20,354 nt of DNA from the NCBI GenBank assembly GCA_937881505.1, contig CALGEM010000113.1:1-20354 (forward strand), given 5' to 3'. This document shows, one piece after another, positions 7,114 to 14,756 of the stretch. The notes under the pieces were generated by a model, which ran no database searches, was not told the DNA's origin, and worked only from the letters and a program-made list of their open reading frames with translations. The stretch comes from an uncultured euryarchaeote. GTDB taxonomy: Archaea > Thermoplasmatota > Poseidoniia > Poseidoniales > Poseidoniaceae. Position 1 is the stretch's first letter. Each line of letters begins with the position of its first letter. The translations under genes and the position numbers were made by a program.

Positions 7114-10100
7114 TCAAAGGGTTCCATCAAGGTATTGTTGACCGTAGTATTCCCACTGTTCTTGTGTCCAGCCGGCCGGTAGCCCACCCTCTGGTAAAGG
7201 TGGACCTGCAGTCATGGATGGTGTGGTGGATACAGGTGGTCCAGTTGATGCTGGCGGTCCAGCCTGTAAAGGTACAGCAGTATCTACGTTGGGCACGACC
7301 TTTTCGTTGGTGCTTTCACTTACCGGTGGGCCTTGTTGCCTCATGTCGGCTGATTCAGGAACGTCCTCATCGTTTGCACGACCTCGGAGGATGAAAAGCA
7401 GGCCAGCGACGAACACCAGTGCACCAATGCCACCGCCGATGAGGGTGGTTGCGGACATCGTTTCCTCGGCGGGGGGGGCTTCAAACGAGATCTCGAGAAC
7501 ATGCGTTGACCGCAGAAAACCATCGACCGTCGTTGCCTCTATGTTCAATTCTCCTTCGAGTGGCCCCGACATTTTGAGCACCTCACATCGCAATTGGTTG
7601 GATTGTGGCGTCAGATGGCCTGGTGGGAAGGCGACATTCACGCCCGATGCATTCACGAGGCGCTTATCACAGCTAATTTGCCATCCTTCCTCCCCAGAAA
7701 GGGTGACCACCGTGTTCTCATTCATCGTTGAGGTTGAGGTTTGGTTGATTTGAATCATGGCTGAGGTGCCGTGTGGGATTGGCCCTGCTTGCATGAGGCC
7801 AGGCTCGAGAATGACACTCCGTTGTTGGTTGAGCATCACGAGGGCTTCAACGGTCATTGATTGGGGGAGGTCGTTCTCGTCAACGACCCCGATGATGTCA
7901 AACCGAAGCACGAAGCGGGTGTTTAGTGGAGCGTTATCAGGAATTAGCACATCCAATCGGAGGTCTAATCCCCCTCCAGCAGGCACCATCAATGGCACTT
8001 CACTGGCAACCGTACGGTCGCCACCATCCACAGTAAAGAAGGTCAACAAACCTGGGAGTGGAGGAGAGGATGAGACGGTTGCTTTGACAGACAGCCTGGT
8101 TTCTACGGCATTTCCTGTGTTCGTTAGACGGGCTTGCGCGAACATGCCACCTCCAGCCATAGTTGACTCCGATTGATCGCTCAGTTCAATCGATGGAATT
8201 CGGATTGAATCTGTAGACATAACAAGTTCAATCGTATTGTCACTCGGTTGGAGGTCCTGTCCTTCGCCGACGTGATGTGCACCCAATTGGAGTGTGTGCA
8301 ATTCACCAGCGGCTTCAGTCATCGGTAGAAGTATCCACATACTGATGTCCTTCTCATGCTCGAGGTCGTAAGAAACACTGAGTGCTATCGGTCCAGAGAG
8401 GTTCTCTCCATCCATGGATAACCACCAGTCCCATGTTGAAGGTAGGTCTTCAGGGGCCACATTGACGTCGGTTGGTCCATTCCCGTTGTTGGTGATACGT
8501 ACGATGATTTCGTTGGGGATGCCTGGTGTGAGTTTGGTTGGCGATGAGACTGAACTCATTTGGACATCGTGAGTTGTCAGGACTCGCAAGCCATCGTATG
8601 GTTCTCCTTGGATTTCCATGAGACTCCTTTTTGATTCGATCACAGGCGTAATGGTTGGGCCACGGTCGTTGGCTTGCGCATTTTCTGGGACATCGATGAC
8701 CACCTCAAATGTCGTGCTTTTGCCAGGATTCAGAACGGCGTCAGGCTGACTGGGCTGGTGTACCGTCCAGGTGCCTTCATTGGCGACATCAGCCCGCATC
8801 GTGAAAATGTCTTGGCGCGATGCATTGTTCCAAATAGTGTATCTCAGTACAACTTGCGAACCTGCCTCGACATACTGTTTTTCGGTTGAATCCGTGTTGG
8901 TTAGGGCGACACTGGCTTCGCTCAACATGGATGCGGATATCGAGATGGTCTTGATGTCCAAACGGGACGAGTCGTTTTGTGCTTGCAGGGTTAAATCAAA
9001 ATCAACAACGGTATCTGGTGCTGCATTTGCTGGAACAGTCATGGTGAACAATGCTTGAACAGTTTCGTTCGGACGTATAAGAACGGAGGACGTCTGTGTC
9101 CAAGCAAGTCCAACCGACCATTCGTTGGGGATGCTGGACATGTCCGTGGACAGGTCAAAGACATCGGTTGCACCTCCTTCGTTTGACAAACCCACCTCAA
9201 ACGTGCAGGTGTAGGAAGGGGGACAACTTGGTCGGATGGAAGGAGAGGTAATCACGGGTATTCTGTCTGCCTTGACGAGGAATTGGACGGGAAGGTCAGT
9301 GTAGACATCAAAATATTGACTGGATGTGATTCGTATGTTCATTTGCTGGAAACCAATGGATGCATTTGAATCGGGTTGTATGTTGATGTTGAAAGCGACT
9401 GGGGTTCCAGGAAGGACCGTCAATCCCGCCAATGGGTCGAAACTTGTTCCTGATGGCCTCGTGAAGTAAGCGTTCCATGAAGGTGGGAGACTTTCCAATC
9501 TTGGAATAAACAATTCAGAAATATTGCCTGTGTTGATGATTTCAAGGGATACGCTGCCCCATTCACCTGGTGTTGCCCCGTTGGTTGAGATGCCACGCGC
9601 AGAGACATTGTACTCGCTGCTTCTCACCTTTTGGTCGTACACGATGACGATGTCATCAATGTAAAATCCCATATCTGTACCGGACGCATCGGATGAAAAT
9701 TCAAATTTGAATTGTGATGTGCTATGAAACAAGTCACTGGCGACAGGGATGAGAGGCGAGTTGTGACCCTTGTTATTGACGCTGAACGTTTGCCAACTTG
9801 CTCCGTCCGTAAACACGCTGTCGATCGTGCCAGAAATTGAACCCACTTCGCTCCAAGCACCGAACGTATTTTTCCCGAATATGGTCAACTTATCGTTTAC
9901 TGCGGTGCTCCCAGTGTAGAAAAACGAGAGTCCGCTTGTCCGACTCGGGTTGGCGATAGCGTCTGAAAGGTCCATCACGGGCGTCGTCAAGGAAGCTATG
10001 ACGTTGTTGTTGTAATTTGAGAATTGGCCGTTCCCTGCATGGCAACTTCGGCCCTGCGAGATGGAGGTGTCTGTGGAAATTTGCCATCCGTTGCCAACCG

Positions 10101-10668
10101 TCCAAACGGTCGAAGAATCGCAGTTGAAGTATTCGTACCCCACGGTGAAGGGTTGATTGCGAACATCGTTTCCACTATTATCATCGGATACAGTAGACGT
10201 ACTGGTGATTCGCAACGTGTGGTTGCCTGCATAACTCGGCACAATATTCACCGTCACCGTGTTGTTCGTCCCTCCTGCAAGGGATGCCATTTGGACGGTT
10301 GAGTTGCTGATCTCAAAATACGAGTACTCGTCATGCAAAAGAACCACGTTGACATCAATAACTCCTGATGGATTGGTTCCGAGGTTTTCCACAGTCACGG
10401 TCAGGGTTGCAGATACATTGACCATGCCATCGATAACGAAGAGTTCCTGAGGGCGGTCAAATCCGAAAATTGGGTGATTGGAGGAGAACATTTTGTACTT
10501 TGATTCATCAGCACTGTTGGTGTATTCCACGGTTGCTCCAAGAACTCGTACATCCACTCCAGATGGGGGGTTACTCATGATTGTGGGCTCTTCCAACGCG
10601 GTTGGAATCGTGGAGCCGAGTGAGCTCAACATGAGCACCATGACAAGAGCAATGGCGGCGGTTCTCAT
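7114..10668 (-). CDS. Giant cell-surface protein with CARDB/Ig-like repeats and C-terminal anchor
   Basis: Secreted, membrane-anchored protein of 1184 residues. It has an N-terminal signal peptide (MRTAAIALVMVLMLSSLGS), then a CARDB-like beta domain to about residue 165. A jelly-roll/MAM-like module follows, about 170-340, beginning at FNCDSSTVWT and closing with GFYIDDIVIVYD. A long series of CARDB/NEW3-type repeats comes next, marked by N-x-G elements such as ITNNGNGPTDV and LTNTGNAVET. One TM helix (about 1075-1094) ends in RGR, followed by a 90-residue Pro-rich cytoplasmic tail that finishes with GWTQEQWEYYGQQYL. ATG 10668 has GAGG 3 nt upstream; in-frame TTG 10686 would add PRLRK before the signal helix and is also possible. 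It follows the two-TM gene after about 30 nt. The function is probably adhesion or substrate binding at the surface; no catalytic motif is visible. Confidence 0.85.
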   Translation of the reverse strand: MRTAAIALVMVLMLSSLGSTIPTALEEPTIMSNPPSGVDVRVLGATVEYTNSADESKYKMFSSNHPIFGFDRPQELFVIDGMVNVSATLTVTVENLGTNPSGVIDVNVVLLHDEYSYFEISNSTVQMASLAGGTNNTVTVNIVPSYAGNHTLRITSTSTVSDDNSGNDVRNQPFTVGYEYFNCDSSTVWTVGNGWQISTDTSISQGRSCHAGNGQFSNYNNNVIASLTTPVMDLSDAIANPSRTSGLSFFYTGSTAVNDKLTIFGKNTFGAWSEVGSISGTIDSVFTDGASWQTFSVNNKGHNSPLIPVASDLFHSTSQFKFEFSSDASGTDMGFYIDDIVIVYDQKVRSSEYNVSARGISTNGATPGEWGSVSLEIINTGNISELFIPRLESLPPSWNAYFTRPSGTSFDPLAGLTVLPGTPVAFNINIQPDSNASIGFQQMNIRITSSQYFDVYTDLPVQFLVKADRIPVITSPSIRPSCPPSYTCTFEVGLSNEGGATDVFDLSTDMSSIPNEWSVGLAWTQTSSVLIRPNETVQALFTMTVPANAAPDTVVDFDLTLQAQNDSSRLDIKTISISASMLSEASVALTNTDSTEKQYVEAGSQVVLRYTIWNNASRQDIFTMRADVANEGTWTVHQPSQPDAVLNPGKSTTFEVVIDVPENAQANDRGPTITPVIESKRSLMEIQGEPYDGLRVLTTHDVQMSSVSSPTKLTPGIPNEIIVRITNNGNGPTDVNVAPEDLPSTWDWWLSMDGENLSGPIALSVSYDLEHEKDISMWILLPMTEAAGELHTLQLGAHHVGEGQDLQPSDNTIELVMSTDSIRIPSIELSDQSESTMAGGGMFAQARLTNTGNAVETRLSVKATVSSSPPLPGLLTFFTVDGGDRTVASEVPLMVPAGGGLDLRLDVLIPDNAPLNTRFVLRFDIIGVVDENDLPQSMTVEALVMLNQQRSVILEPGLMQAGPIPHGTSAMIQINQTSTSTMNENTVVTLSGEEGWQISCDKRLVNASGVNVAFPPGHLTPQSNQLRCEVLKMSGPLEGELNIEATTVDGFLRSTHVLEISFEAPPAEETMSATTLIGGGIGALVFVAGLLFILRGRANDEDVPESADMRQQGPPVSESTNEKVVPNVDTAVPLQAGPPASTGPPVSTTPSMTAGPPLPEGGLPAGWTQEQWEYYGQQYLDGTL
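7471..7478. repeat. G8/C8 homopolymer just before the anchor-coding segment
   Basis: Eight consecutive G on the plus strand, read as C8 in the surface-protein gene, where it encodes the Ala-Pro-Pro-Ala stretch between the last extracellular repeat and the TM helix. Slippage by one base in either direction would remove the TM helix and the cytoplasmic tail. Confidence 0.9.
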
Positions 10669-10697
10669 CTTCCTCAAACGAGGCAAGGACCGTCTAT

Positions 10698-11579
10698 CTA
10701 TTTAGGAGCAGTGTCGGCATCCGATGGTGAATCGTTGCTGGTGAAATATGTCTCCACTTCATTTTTGGCAAGTTCGAGTTTTGCCTCATCGCGCTTTTCT
10801 TTCGCCCTGGCAGCAAAGTACACCGTAAACGATGGAATAAGGACCATTGAAAAGCAGCCCACGACGGCTGCGAGCGCCCAGAGGAATTCCGTCGCAGCGT
10901 CGACCGAAAAGACGGCAATACTGCCAAATTCTTCGTTAACTGTCTCGGCTGAGATGCTTGGTTCCGTCGTTCTGTTTCCGCTCTCGATGATTTCAATGCG
11001 CAGGATGGATGGAGAGTGCGTGTATGCAATGGCAGCTCTGGCTTTTTCCTCTGCTTCAACAATATCACTTGCAAAAACCGAGCCGTTTGAACGCCGAGCG
11101 GGGTCAACCGATGTGAGCGCATGGAACTCAATCGTACCCCCCTCCTCGCTTGTTCGCTCGTGGACGGTGGCGTGTTCGCAAAGGTCTGCGCAAGAGAATT
11201 CTTCCTCCAGTGGATTTTCGAGAGTGTAGGTTGTTCCGAGAAGTTCGTGACTGTAGAGTTTCGCAACATTGGTCACTTTCAACACCGCACCACTTGAAAG
11301 CTCTGTGGCTGTTATGTTGACCCATGTCAGGTTCGCATCGTTGGCGATGACTTGCCATGCCCACGTCGTTGTGTTTTCGTCCACGTCGTAGGTTCGTTCA
11401 ACATCTTCATCGGCTGATGAAGCAGAATATTCGTTCACGGTGGCGTCGGTTTTGTAGATGTAAACCGAGGGAGAGACAGTTGCTCCGTAAACAGCGTACG
11501 AAAGCATGAAAATGAGGGTTAATGACAACCCGATGAGGGTTCGGAGAAGGTTGGGATTTTGGGCCAACGCCTTCTTCAT
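10698..11579 (-). CDS. Two-TM membrane protein with extracytoplasmic domain
   Basis: Protein of 293 residues and unknown family. An N-terminal signal-anchor helix (LIGLSLTLIFMLSYAVYG, about residues 15-32) is followed by an extracytoplasmic domain of about 190 residues rich in Thr, Asn and Glu, with a Cys pair (SCADLCEH), and by a second helix (FLWALAAVVGCFSMVLIPSF, near residue 235). The cytoplasmic tail is charged and helical (ARAKEKRDEAKLELAKNEV), possibly a short coiled coil. ATG 11579 is preceded by GGTGG; the frame could extend to TTG 11606. It is the first gene of the reverse-strand envelope operon and directly precedes the giant surface protein, so it may assist that protein's assembly or form a complex with it. 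Confidence 0.75.
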   Translation of the reverse strand: MKKALAQNPNLLRTLIGLSLTLIFMLSYAVYGATVSPSVYIYKTDATVNEYSASSADEDVERTYDVDENTTTWAWQVIANDANLTWVNITATELSSGAVLKVTNVAKLYSHELLGTTYTLENPLEEEFSCADLCEHATVHERTSEEGGTIEFHALTSVDPARRSNGSVFASDIVEAEEKARAAIAYTHSPSILRIEIIESGNRTTEPSISAETVNEEFGSIAVFSVDAATEFLWALAAVVGCFSMVLIPSFTVYFAARAKEKRDEAKLELAKNEVETYFTSNDSPSDADTAPK

Positions 11580-11653
11580 CGGCCATACCACCCGAGCGCT
11601 GTTCAAGAAGGCTTGTATTGAAGGAGTTGAACGGCGATTGTGGCCCCCACCTG

Positions 11654-11672
11654 AACGGGTGCTTGACCCGTT
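11654..11672. promoter_or_regulatory. Inverted repeat upstream of the ribosomal operon (possible operator)
   Basis: Perfect 7-bp arms AACGGGT (11654-11660) and ACCCGTT (11666-11672) flank a 5-nt spacer, directly before a TATA-like element in the divergent promoter region. The position suits a regulator site controlling the ribosomal-protein operon or the divergent envelope operon. It could also be a chance hairpin. Confidence 0.4.
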
Positions 11673-11674
11673 GT

Positions 11675-11683
11675 TTTGATATA
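11675..11683 (+). promoter_or_regulatory. Putative TATA box of the rps19e operon
   Basis: The sequence TTTGATATA lies about 40 nt before ATG 11720, so transcription would begin near 11705 and leave a 5' leader of about 15 nt. It is the only AT-rich patch in this GC-rich stretch. Prediction by motif and spacing only. Confidence 0.45.
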
Positions 11684-11719
11684 GGGGCGGACGGTCGCCA
11701 TGTTGCTTGGTGCATCACG

Positions 11720-12211
11720 ATGACGACCGTCTATGACATCCCTGCTGACATTTTCAACCCTGCACTTGCTGCAGCAATGGAAGACCAAAAGGCTGTTTCC
11801 ATGCCAGATTGGGGCCAATATGTGAAGACGGCAGTCGACCGCGAGCGACCTCCAACCCAAGAAAACTGGTGGTACCTGCGCACGGCCGCTATTTTGCGTA
11901 AGGTCGCCCGAAACGGGCCGATCGGCGTCACCCATCTCGCACAGGCTTTTGGAGGTAAGAAAGACAACGGGGCTATGCCAAACACGCCTGGTGTCGCTTC
12001 CCGACACATCATCCGGACGGCCCTTCAACAACTTGAGGACGCTGGTTTGGTGGAAAAAGTCCCTACCAAAGAAGTCGAAACCGAAGAAGGGAAAGTCCAA
12101 CTTTACGCAGGTCGTCGCATTACCGCTGCTGGCCAAAAATTGGTTGACAACATCGCTCACTCGGTTCGTGAAGAAACCGAAGCCCAGTACCCCGGTCTGG
12201 ACAAGTATTGA
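11720..12211 (+). CDS. rps19e: Ribosomal protein S19e
   Basis: Small-subunit protein of 163 residues found in archaea and eukaryotes but not bacteria. Family landmarks are VYDIPADIFNPALA at the start, PDWGQYVKTAVDRERPP (about 28-45), WWYLRTAAILRKVARNGPIGV (about 50-70), the GGKKDNG loop, HIIRTALQQLEDAGLVEK and the end GRRITAAGQKLVDNIA. Length is close to the archaeal norm of about 150. The frame is open upstream to 11618, but the start ATG 11720 matches homologues and suits the predicted promoter. It heads an operon with pdcd5, rpl39e, rpl31e and rps17e. Confidence 0.96.
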   Translation: MTTVYDIPADIFNPALAAAMEDQKAVSMPDWGQYVKTAVDRERPPTQENWWYLRTAAILRKVARNGPIGVTHLAQAFGGKKDNGAMPNTPGVASRHIIRTALQQLEDAGLVEKVPTKEVETEEGKVQLYAGRRITAAGQKLVDNIAHSVREETEAQYPGLDKY

Positions 12212-12237
12212 ATCCGGGAAGTGTGAGAGTGTCTACG

Positions 12238-12597
12238 ATGACGGCCAACCATGATGATGAGTTGGCTGCCCTCCGAGCGCAACGACTCAAGCAACTCCAG
12301 ACGCAGTTGCAGCAACAAGCCTCGCAACAACTTGAAGCTGAAGAACAAGCCCAACAGCAAGCGGCTGAATCAGCGAACATTGATGCTATTCTGCGCCGTC
12401 ATCTTTCCTCAGATGCGCGGGCACGACTGACTCGAATCGGTTTGGTTGACCCCAAACGTGCTCATGCCATTAAAGCCGACCTCGCAGCCATGTTAGAACA
12501 GGGATCAATCAACACCCCCATGAGCGACACTGCTCTCAAGCAGGTCCTCGCCCAACTGTCCAAGAGCCGCAGCAATGCGTCCGTTAGGAGAATCTGA
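12238..12597 (+). CDS. DNA-binding protein, PDCD5 family
   Basis: Protein of 119 residues homologous to eukaryotic PDCD5/archaeal double-stranded DNA-binding proteins. The N-terminus is the typical charged, Gln-rich helix (DDELAALRAQRLKQLQTQL), followed by the three-helix core DAILRRHLSSDARARLTRIG and KADLAAMLEQGSI, and a basic tail. The role in archaea is unclear. It is commonly found between rps19e and rpl39e, as here. Start ATG 12238 is 26 nt after the S19e stop; in-frame GTG 12229 or TTG 12208 are alternatives. Confidence 0.92.
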   Translation: MTANHDDELAALRAQRLKQLQTQLQQQASQQLEAEEQAQQQAAESANIDAILRRHLSSDARARLTRIGLVDPKRAHAIKADLAAMLEQGSINTPMSDTALKQVLAQLSKSRSNASVRRI

Positions 12598-12610
12598 GAA
12601 GGTGCTCGAA

Positions 12611-12766
12611 ATGTCAAAGAATAAGCCAGCAGCAAAGAAAATTCGCCTTTTGAAGGCAGGAAAGCAGAACCGGCGTGTCCCAGTTTGGGTCATGCTCAAG
12701 ACCGACCGAAACACGGTGTCCCACCCTAAGCGGCACCAATGGCGACGTAGCAAGTTGCAGCGATGA
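12611..12766 (+). CDS. rpl39e: Ribosomal protein L39e
   Basis: Large-subunit protein of 51 residues, strongly basic, with the family motif RRVPVWVMLKT followed by HPKRHQWRRSKLQR. It lies near the exit tunnel in archaeal and eukaryotic ribosomes. ATG 12611 follows AGGTG with a 6-nt spacing and gives the standard length; the longer in-frame start at 12575 would overlap pdcd5. Its TGA stop overlaps the Shine-Dalgarno of rpl31e. Confidence 0.96.
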   Translation: MSKNKPAAKKIRLLKAGKQNRRVPVWVMLKTDRNTVSHPKRHQWRRSKLQR

Positions 12767-12775
12767 GGTGAGATT

Positions 12776-13051
12776 ATGGCACGTCCAAATGAATCTGAAC
12801 TCATTGTCCCCTTGCGAAATGCATGGAACATTACTCGCTTCAAGCGCGCTCCCCGTGCTATGCAAATTATCCGAGAGCAAGTCATTCGACACTTGAAGGT
12901 CCGAGAAGACGAAGAACTCTACATTGACCCTGAGGTCAACGAACACATCTGGAAGCGAGGCATTGAAAATCCACCACGAAAGGTGCGTCTTCTTGTTATT
13001 CGACACGATGAGCCCGACTTCCCTGTTGAAGTCAAACTGATGAAGGAGTGA
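12776..13051 (+). CDS. rpl31e: Ribosomal protein L31e
   Basis: Large-subunit protein of 91 residues, archaeal/eukaryotic type. Landmarks are ELIVPLRNAWNITRFKRAPR, AMQIIREQVIRHLKV, and the strand pair DPEVNEHIWKRGIENPPRKV then VRLLVIRHDE. A clean GAGGTGA (12765-12771) lies 4 nt before the ATG and overlaps the L39e stop, so translation of the two is likely coupled. The 3' end carries the AAGGAG used by the next gene, rps17e. Confidence 0.96.
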   Translation: MARPNESELIVPLRNAWNITRFKRAPRAMQIIREQVIRHLKVREDEELYIDPEVNEHIWKRGIENPPRKVRLLVIRHDEPDFPVEVKLMKE

Positions 13052-13056
13052 AATGC

Positions 13057-13248
13057 ATGGGAAATATTCGTCCAAGTTTTATCAAAATTCGAGCCATTCG
13101 ACTCTGTGAAGAACACGGTGAGAAATTCACCGATGATTTTGACCACAACAAACACATGGTCGCTGAATTGACCGATGTCGATTCAAAGAAACTGCGTAAT
13201 TGGATTGCAGGGTACGTCACCCGCTACCGACAACGCCGCACCGATTGA
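13057..13248 (+). CDS. rps17e: Ribosomal protein S17e
   Basis: Small-subunit protein of 63 residues, close to the archaeal S17e norm. The start MGNIRPSFIKIRAIRL, the middle FTDDFDHNKHMV and the end SKKLRNWIAGYVTRY all match the family. ATG 13057 has AAGGAG (13043-13048) 8 nt upstream, lying inside the L31e 3' end. GTG 13048 is in frame but would overlap the Shine-Dalgarno. In many archaea eIF6 (tif6) follows rpl31e; here S17e takes that place. Confidence 0.94.
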   Translation: MGNIRPSFIKIRAIRLCEEHGEKFTDDFDHNKHMVAELTDVDSKKLRNWIAGYVTRYRQRRTD

Positions 13249-13258
13249 TGGTGTTCAT

Positions 13259-13477
13259 GTGCCTGTATGGGTTGACTGGGACAGGCAACCTGTCAGTGTT
13301 CATGGTGATGACCGTGAAGAGCTTGAGGATTTGATTGTCCACCTCAAATCCCAGCACAACTTGCGAAAACGCTCTTTGGTCATGGAGGATAGAGAGAACG
13401 GAGGTTTCCTCTTCTTTCTCTATCAGTCATGCGACCCGCGATGGATTACGGCCTACCTGGACGAAAATAGGGGTTGA
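13259..13477 (+). CDS. Hypothetical protein (72 aa) between rps17e and trmJ
   Basis: Short acidic protein starting at GTG 13259 (VPVWVDWDRQPVSVHGDD) with GGTG 5 nt upstream and stopping at TGA 13475. It reads like a compact alpha/beta domain: DREELEDLIVHLKSQH is an amphipathic helix, then SLVMEDRENGGFLFFLYQ looks like two strands, ending DPRWITAYLDENRG. It lies 10 nt after rps17e and 4 nt before trmJ, with no overlap, so it is likely a real gene of this operon with a translation or tRNA-linked role. I do not recognise the family. The frame could extend upstream inside rps17e, which is less likely. Confidence 0.6.
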   Translation: MPVWVDWDRQPVSVHGDDREELEDLIVHLKSQHNLRKRSLVMEDRENGGFLFFLYQSCDPRWITAYLDENRG

Positions 13478-13481
13478 AAAG

Positions 13482-14306
13482 TTGGGCGAGCGTCAAGACA
13501 TTCCGCTCCCGCGAGGCCCATTTGACGTCGCCGTGATTCTTGTCGGTGTTACTCATCCGGGTAACCTTGGTGCAATTTGCCGCACCATGCTGAATTTTGG
13601 ATTTGAGGACCTCCGCTTGGTTAACCCCAAGTGCTCACCTCAGGATGGAGAAACTCGTGCAAGGGCCAAACACGCATCGAGGCTATTGGATGAAGTCAAG
13701 GTGTTTGCCGACATACCTGCTGCATCAACCGATTGTTCAAGCATCATCGGTACATCAGGAAAACGTGAGGTTGGAGAGAAAACATTGTTTCGCCATTATC
13801 TCTATCCCTGGGACATGGTTGAACGCATGACTGATACAAAGGGGAGGGTTGCGTTGGTGTTTGGAGAGGAGGGCAAAGGACTCTCAGCAGATGAACTTGG
13901 TCAATGCGATTATTTTGTCACGTTGCCAACATGGGAGGGCTATCCTATCGCCAACCTTAGCCACGCCGTCAATGCCCTGCTCTATGAAATTCAACGCTCT
14001 CGGGTACAATCAACACAGGGAAATGACCCCGGCTTACCCGATATCGTACCCCTTGAGGTAAGGCTGGATCCAAGTGTTCGAGATGCTCTGGTAAAGGCCA
14101 TTCACCAATTCGCTACCGGTCTCTCTTCGTCCCCAGAAAGGCAGCAATCCATTGAACAAACATTACGACGAACCTTACTCAAAGGTTCACCGTCTACGGA
14201 GGAGTCAACTCGGTTGATTGGCGCCTTTGTTGAAGCGACTTCAGCCCTGGAATTCGCTTCAGATGACGATGCCTGGATGAAAGGGCATCGTCGAAAATTA
14301 CGCTGA
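13482..14306 (+). CDS. trmJ: tRNA 2'-O-methyltransferase, TrmJ type (SPOUT)
   Basis: SPOUT-family enzyme of 274 residues. Motif 1 is VGVTHPGNLGAICRTMLNFG (21-40) with the N/R pair, motif 2 is VFGEEGKGLS (126-135) and motif 3 is IANLSHAVNALLYEI (156-170), which together form the trefoil-knot SAM site. The arrangement N-terminal catalytic domain plus C-terminal helical extension fits TrmJ, which methylates the ribose at position 32 of the tRNA anticodon loop. No ATG lies near the family start; TTG 13482 with AGGGG 7 nt upstream is the best choice. It overlaps the convergent queD by 9 bp. Which nucleotides are methylated (C only or C and U) cannot be read from sequence. Confidence 0.88.
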   Translation: MGERQDIPLPRGPFDVAVILVGVTHPGNLGAICRTMLNFGFEDLRLVNPKCSPQDGETRARAKHASRLLDEVKVFADIPAASTDCSSIIGTSGKREVGEKTLFRHYLYPWDMVERMTDTKGRVALVFGEEGKGLSADELGQCDYFVTLPTWEGYPIANLSHAVNALLYEIQRSRVQSTQGNDPGLPDIVPLEVRLDPSVRDALVKAIHQFATGLSSSPERQQSIEQTLRRTLLKGSPSTEESTRLIGAFVEATSALEFASDDDAWMKGHRRKLR

Positions 14307-14756
14307 AATGGGTCGCCAGGTGGCTACCGATTTAGGTGTCTCACGACAGTGCATGGCAACCAATCGCAATCGATTGCCGTAGCTTGACGTGATGTGAGGT
14401 GCAACAGCATCAAATGCCCATTTTGCGAGGTTTTCTGCCGTTGGGATGAACGGAACGATGACTGTTCGATGCCCGTCTCCCATGCATTGGCATGCTTTCT
14501 TTGCTTCTTCATCCCCTTCATAGAGGACAAATGCATGGTCAATCACATCGTGGACATGTTCCATCAAAATTTTACTGATATCTGAGAAATCCATGAGCAT
14601 GCCTTCGTCTGAAACGCCAGGGACATCCACGACATCACCTTCGATTTCTGCTTCAAAACGATAGCGATGTCCATGCAAATGTTTGCATTTTGATTTGTGA
14701 TTTGGCACGCGGTGGCCCGTATCGGTCTCAACATAGCGTCGTATGGTCGTGGTCAT
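14298..14756 (-). CDS. queD: 6-carboxy-tetrahydropterin synthase (QueD/PTPS family)
   Basis: Protein of 152 residues converting dihydroneopterin triphosphate to 6-carboxytetrahydropterin, the second step to preQ0. Zinc histidines are H15 (TGHRV) and H28/H30 (HLHGHRY), and C24 in KSKCKHLHGH is the catalytic cysteine. Later family elements are FSDI, the VIDHAF histidine, PTAENLA and CRETPKSVATW with the substrate-binding glutamate. The start overlaps the QueC-MsrB stop as ATGA, so the two are translationally coupled. It is the last gene of the preQ0 operon. Confidence 0.93.
   Translation of the reverse strand: MTTTIRRYVETDTGHRVPNHKSKCKHLHGHRYRFEAEIEGDVVDVPGVSDEGMLMDFSDISKILMEHVHDVIDHAFVLYEGDEEAKKACQCMGDGHRTVIVPFIPTAENLAKWAFDAVAPHITSSYGNRLRLVAMHCRETPKSVATWRPISA

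Noticed and set aside
6935..7117. 60-residue reverse frame starting at ATG overlapping the surface-protein stop
   Set aside because: Composition is Cys/Arg/His-rich with no structure, while the alternative frame (GTG 7101) encodes two clean membrane helices.
13249..13340. Short frame with ATG immediately after the rps17e stop (TGATG)
   Set aside because: Gives only about 28 hydrophobic residues and overlaps the longer 72-residue frame, which fits the operon spacing better.
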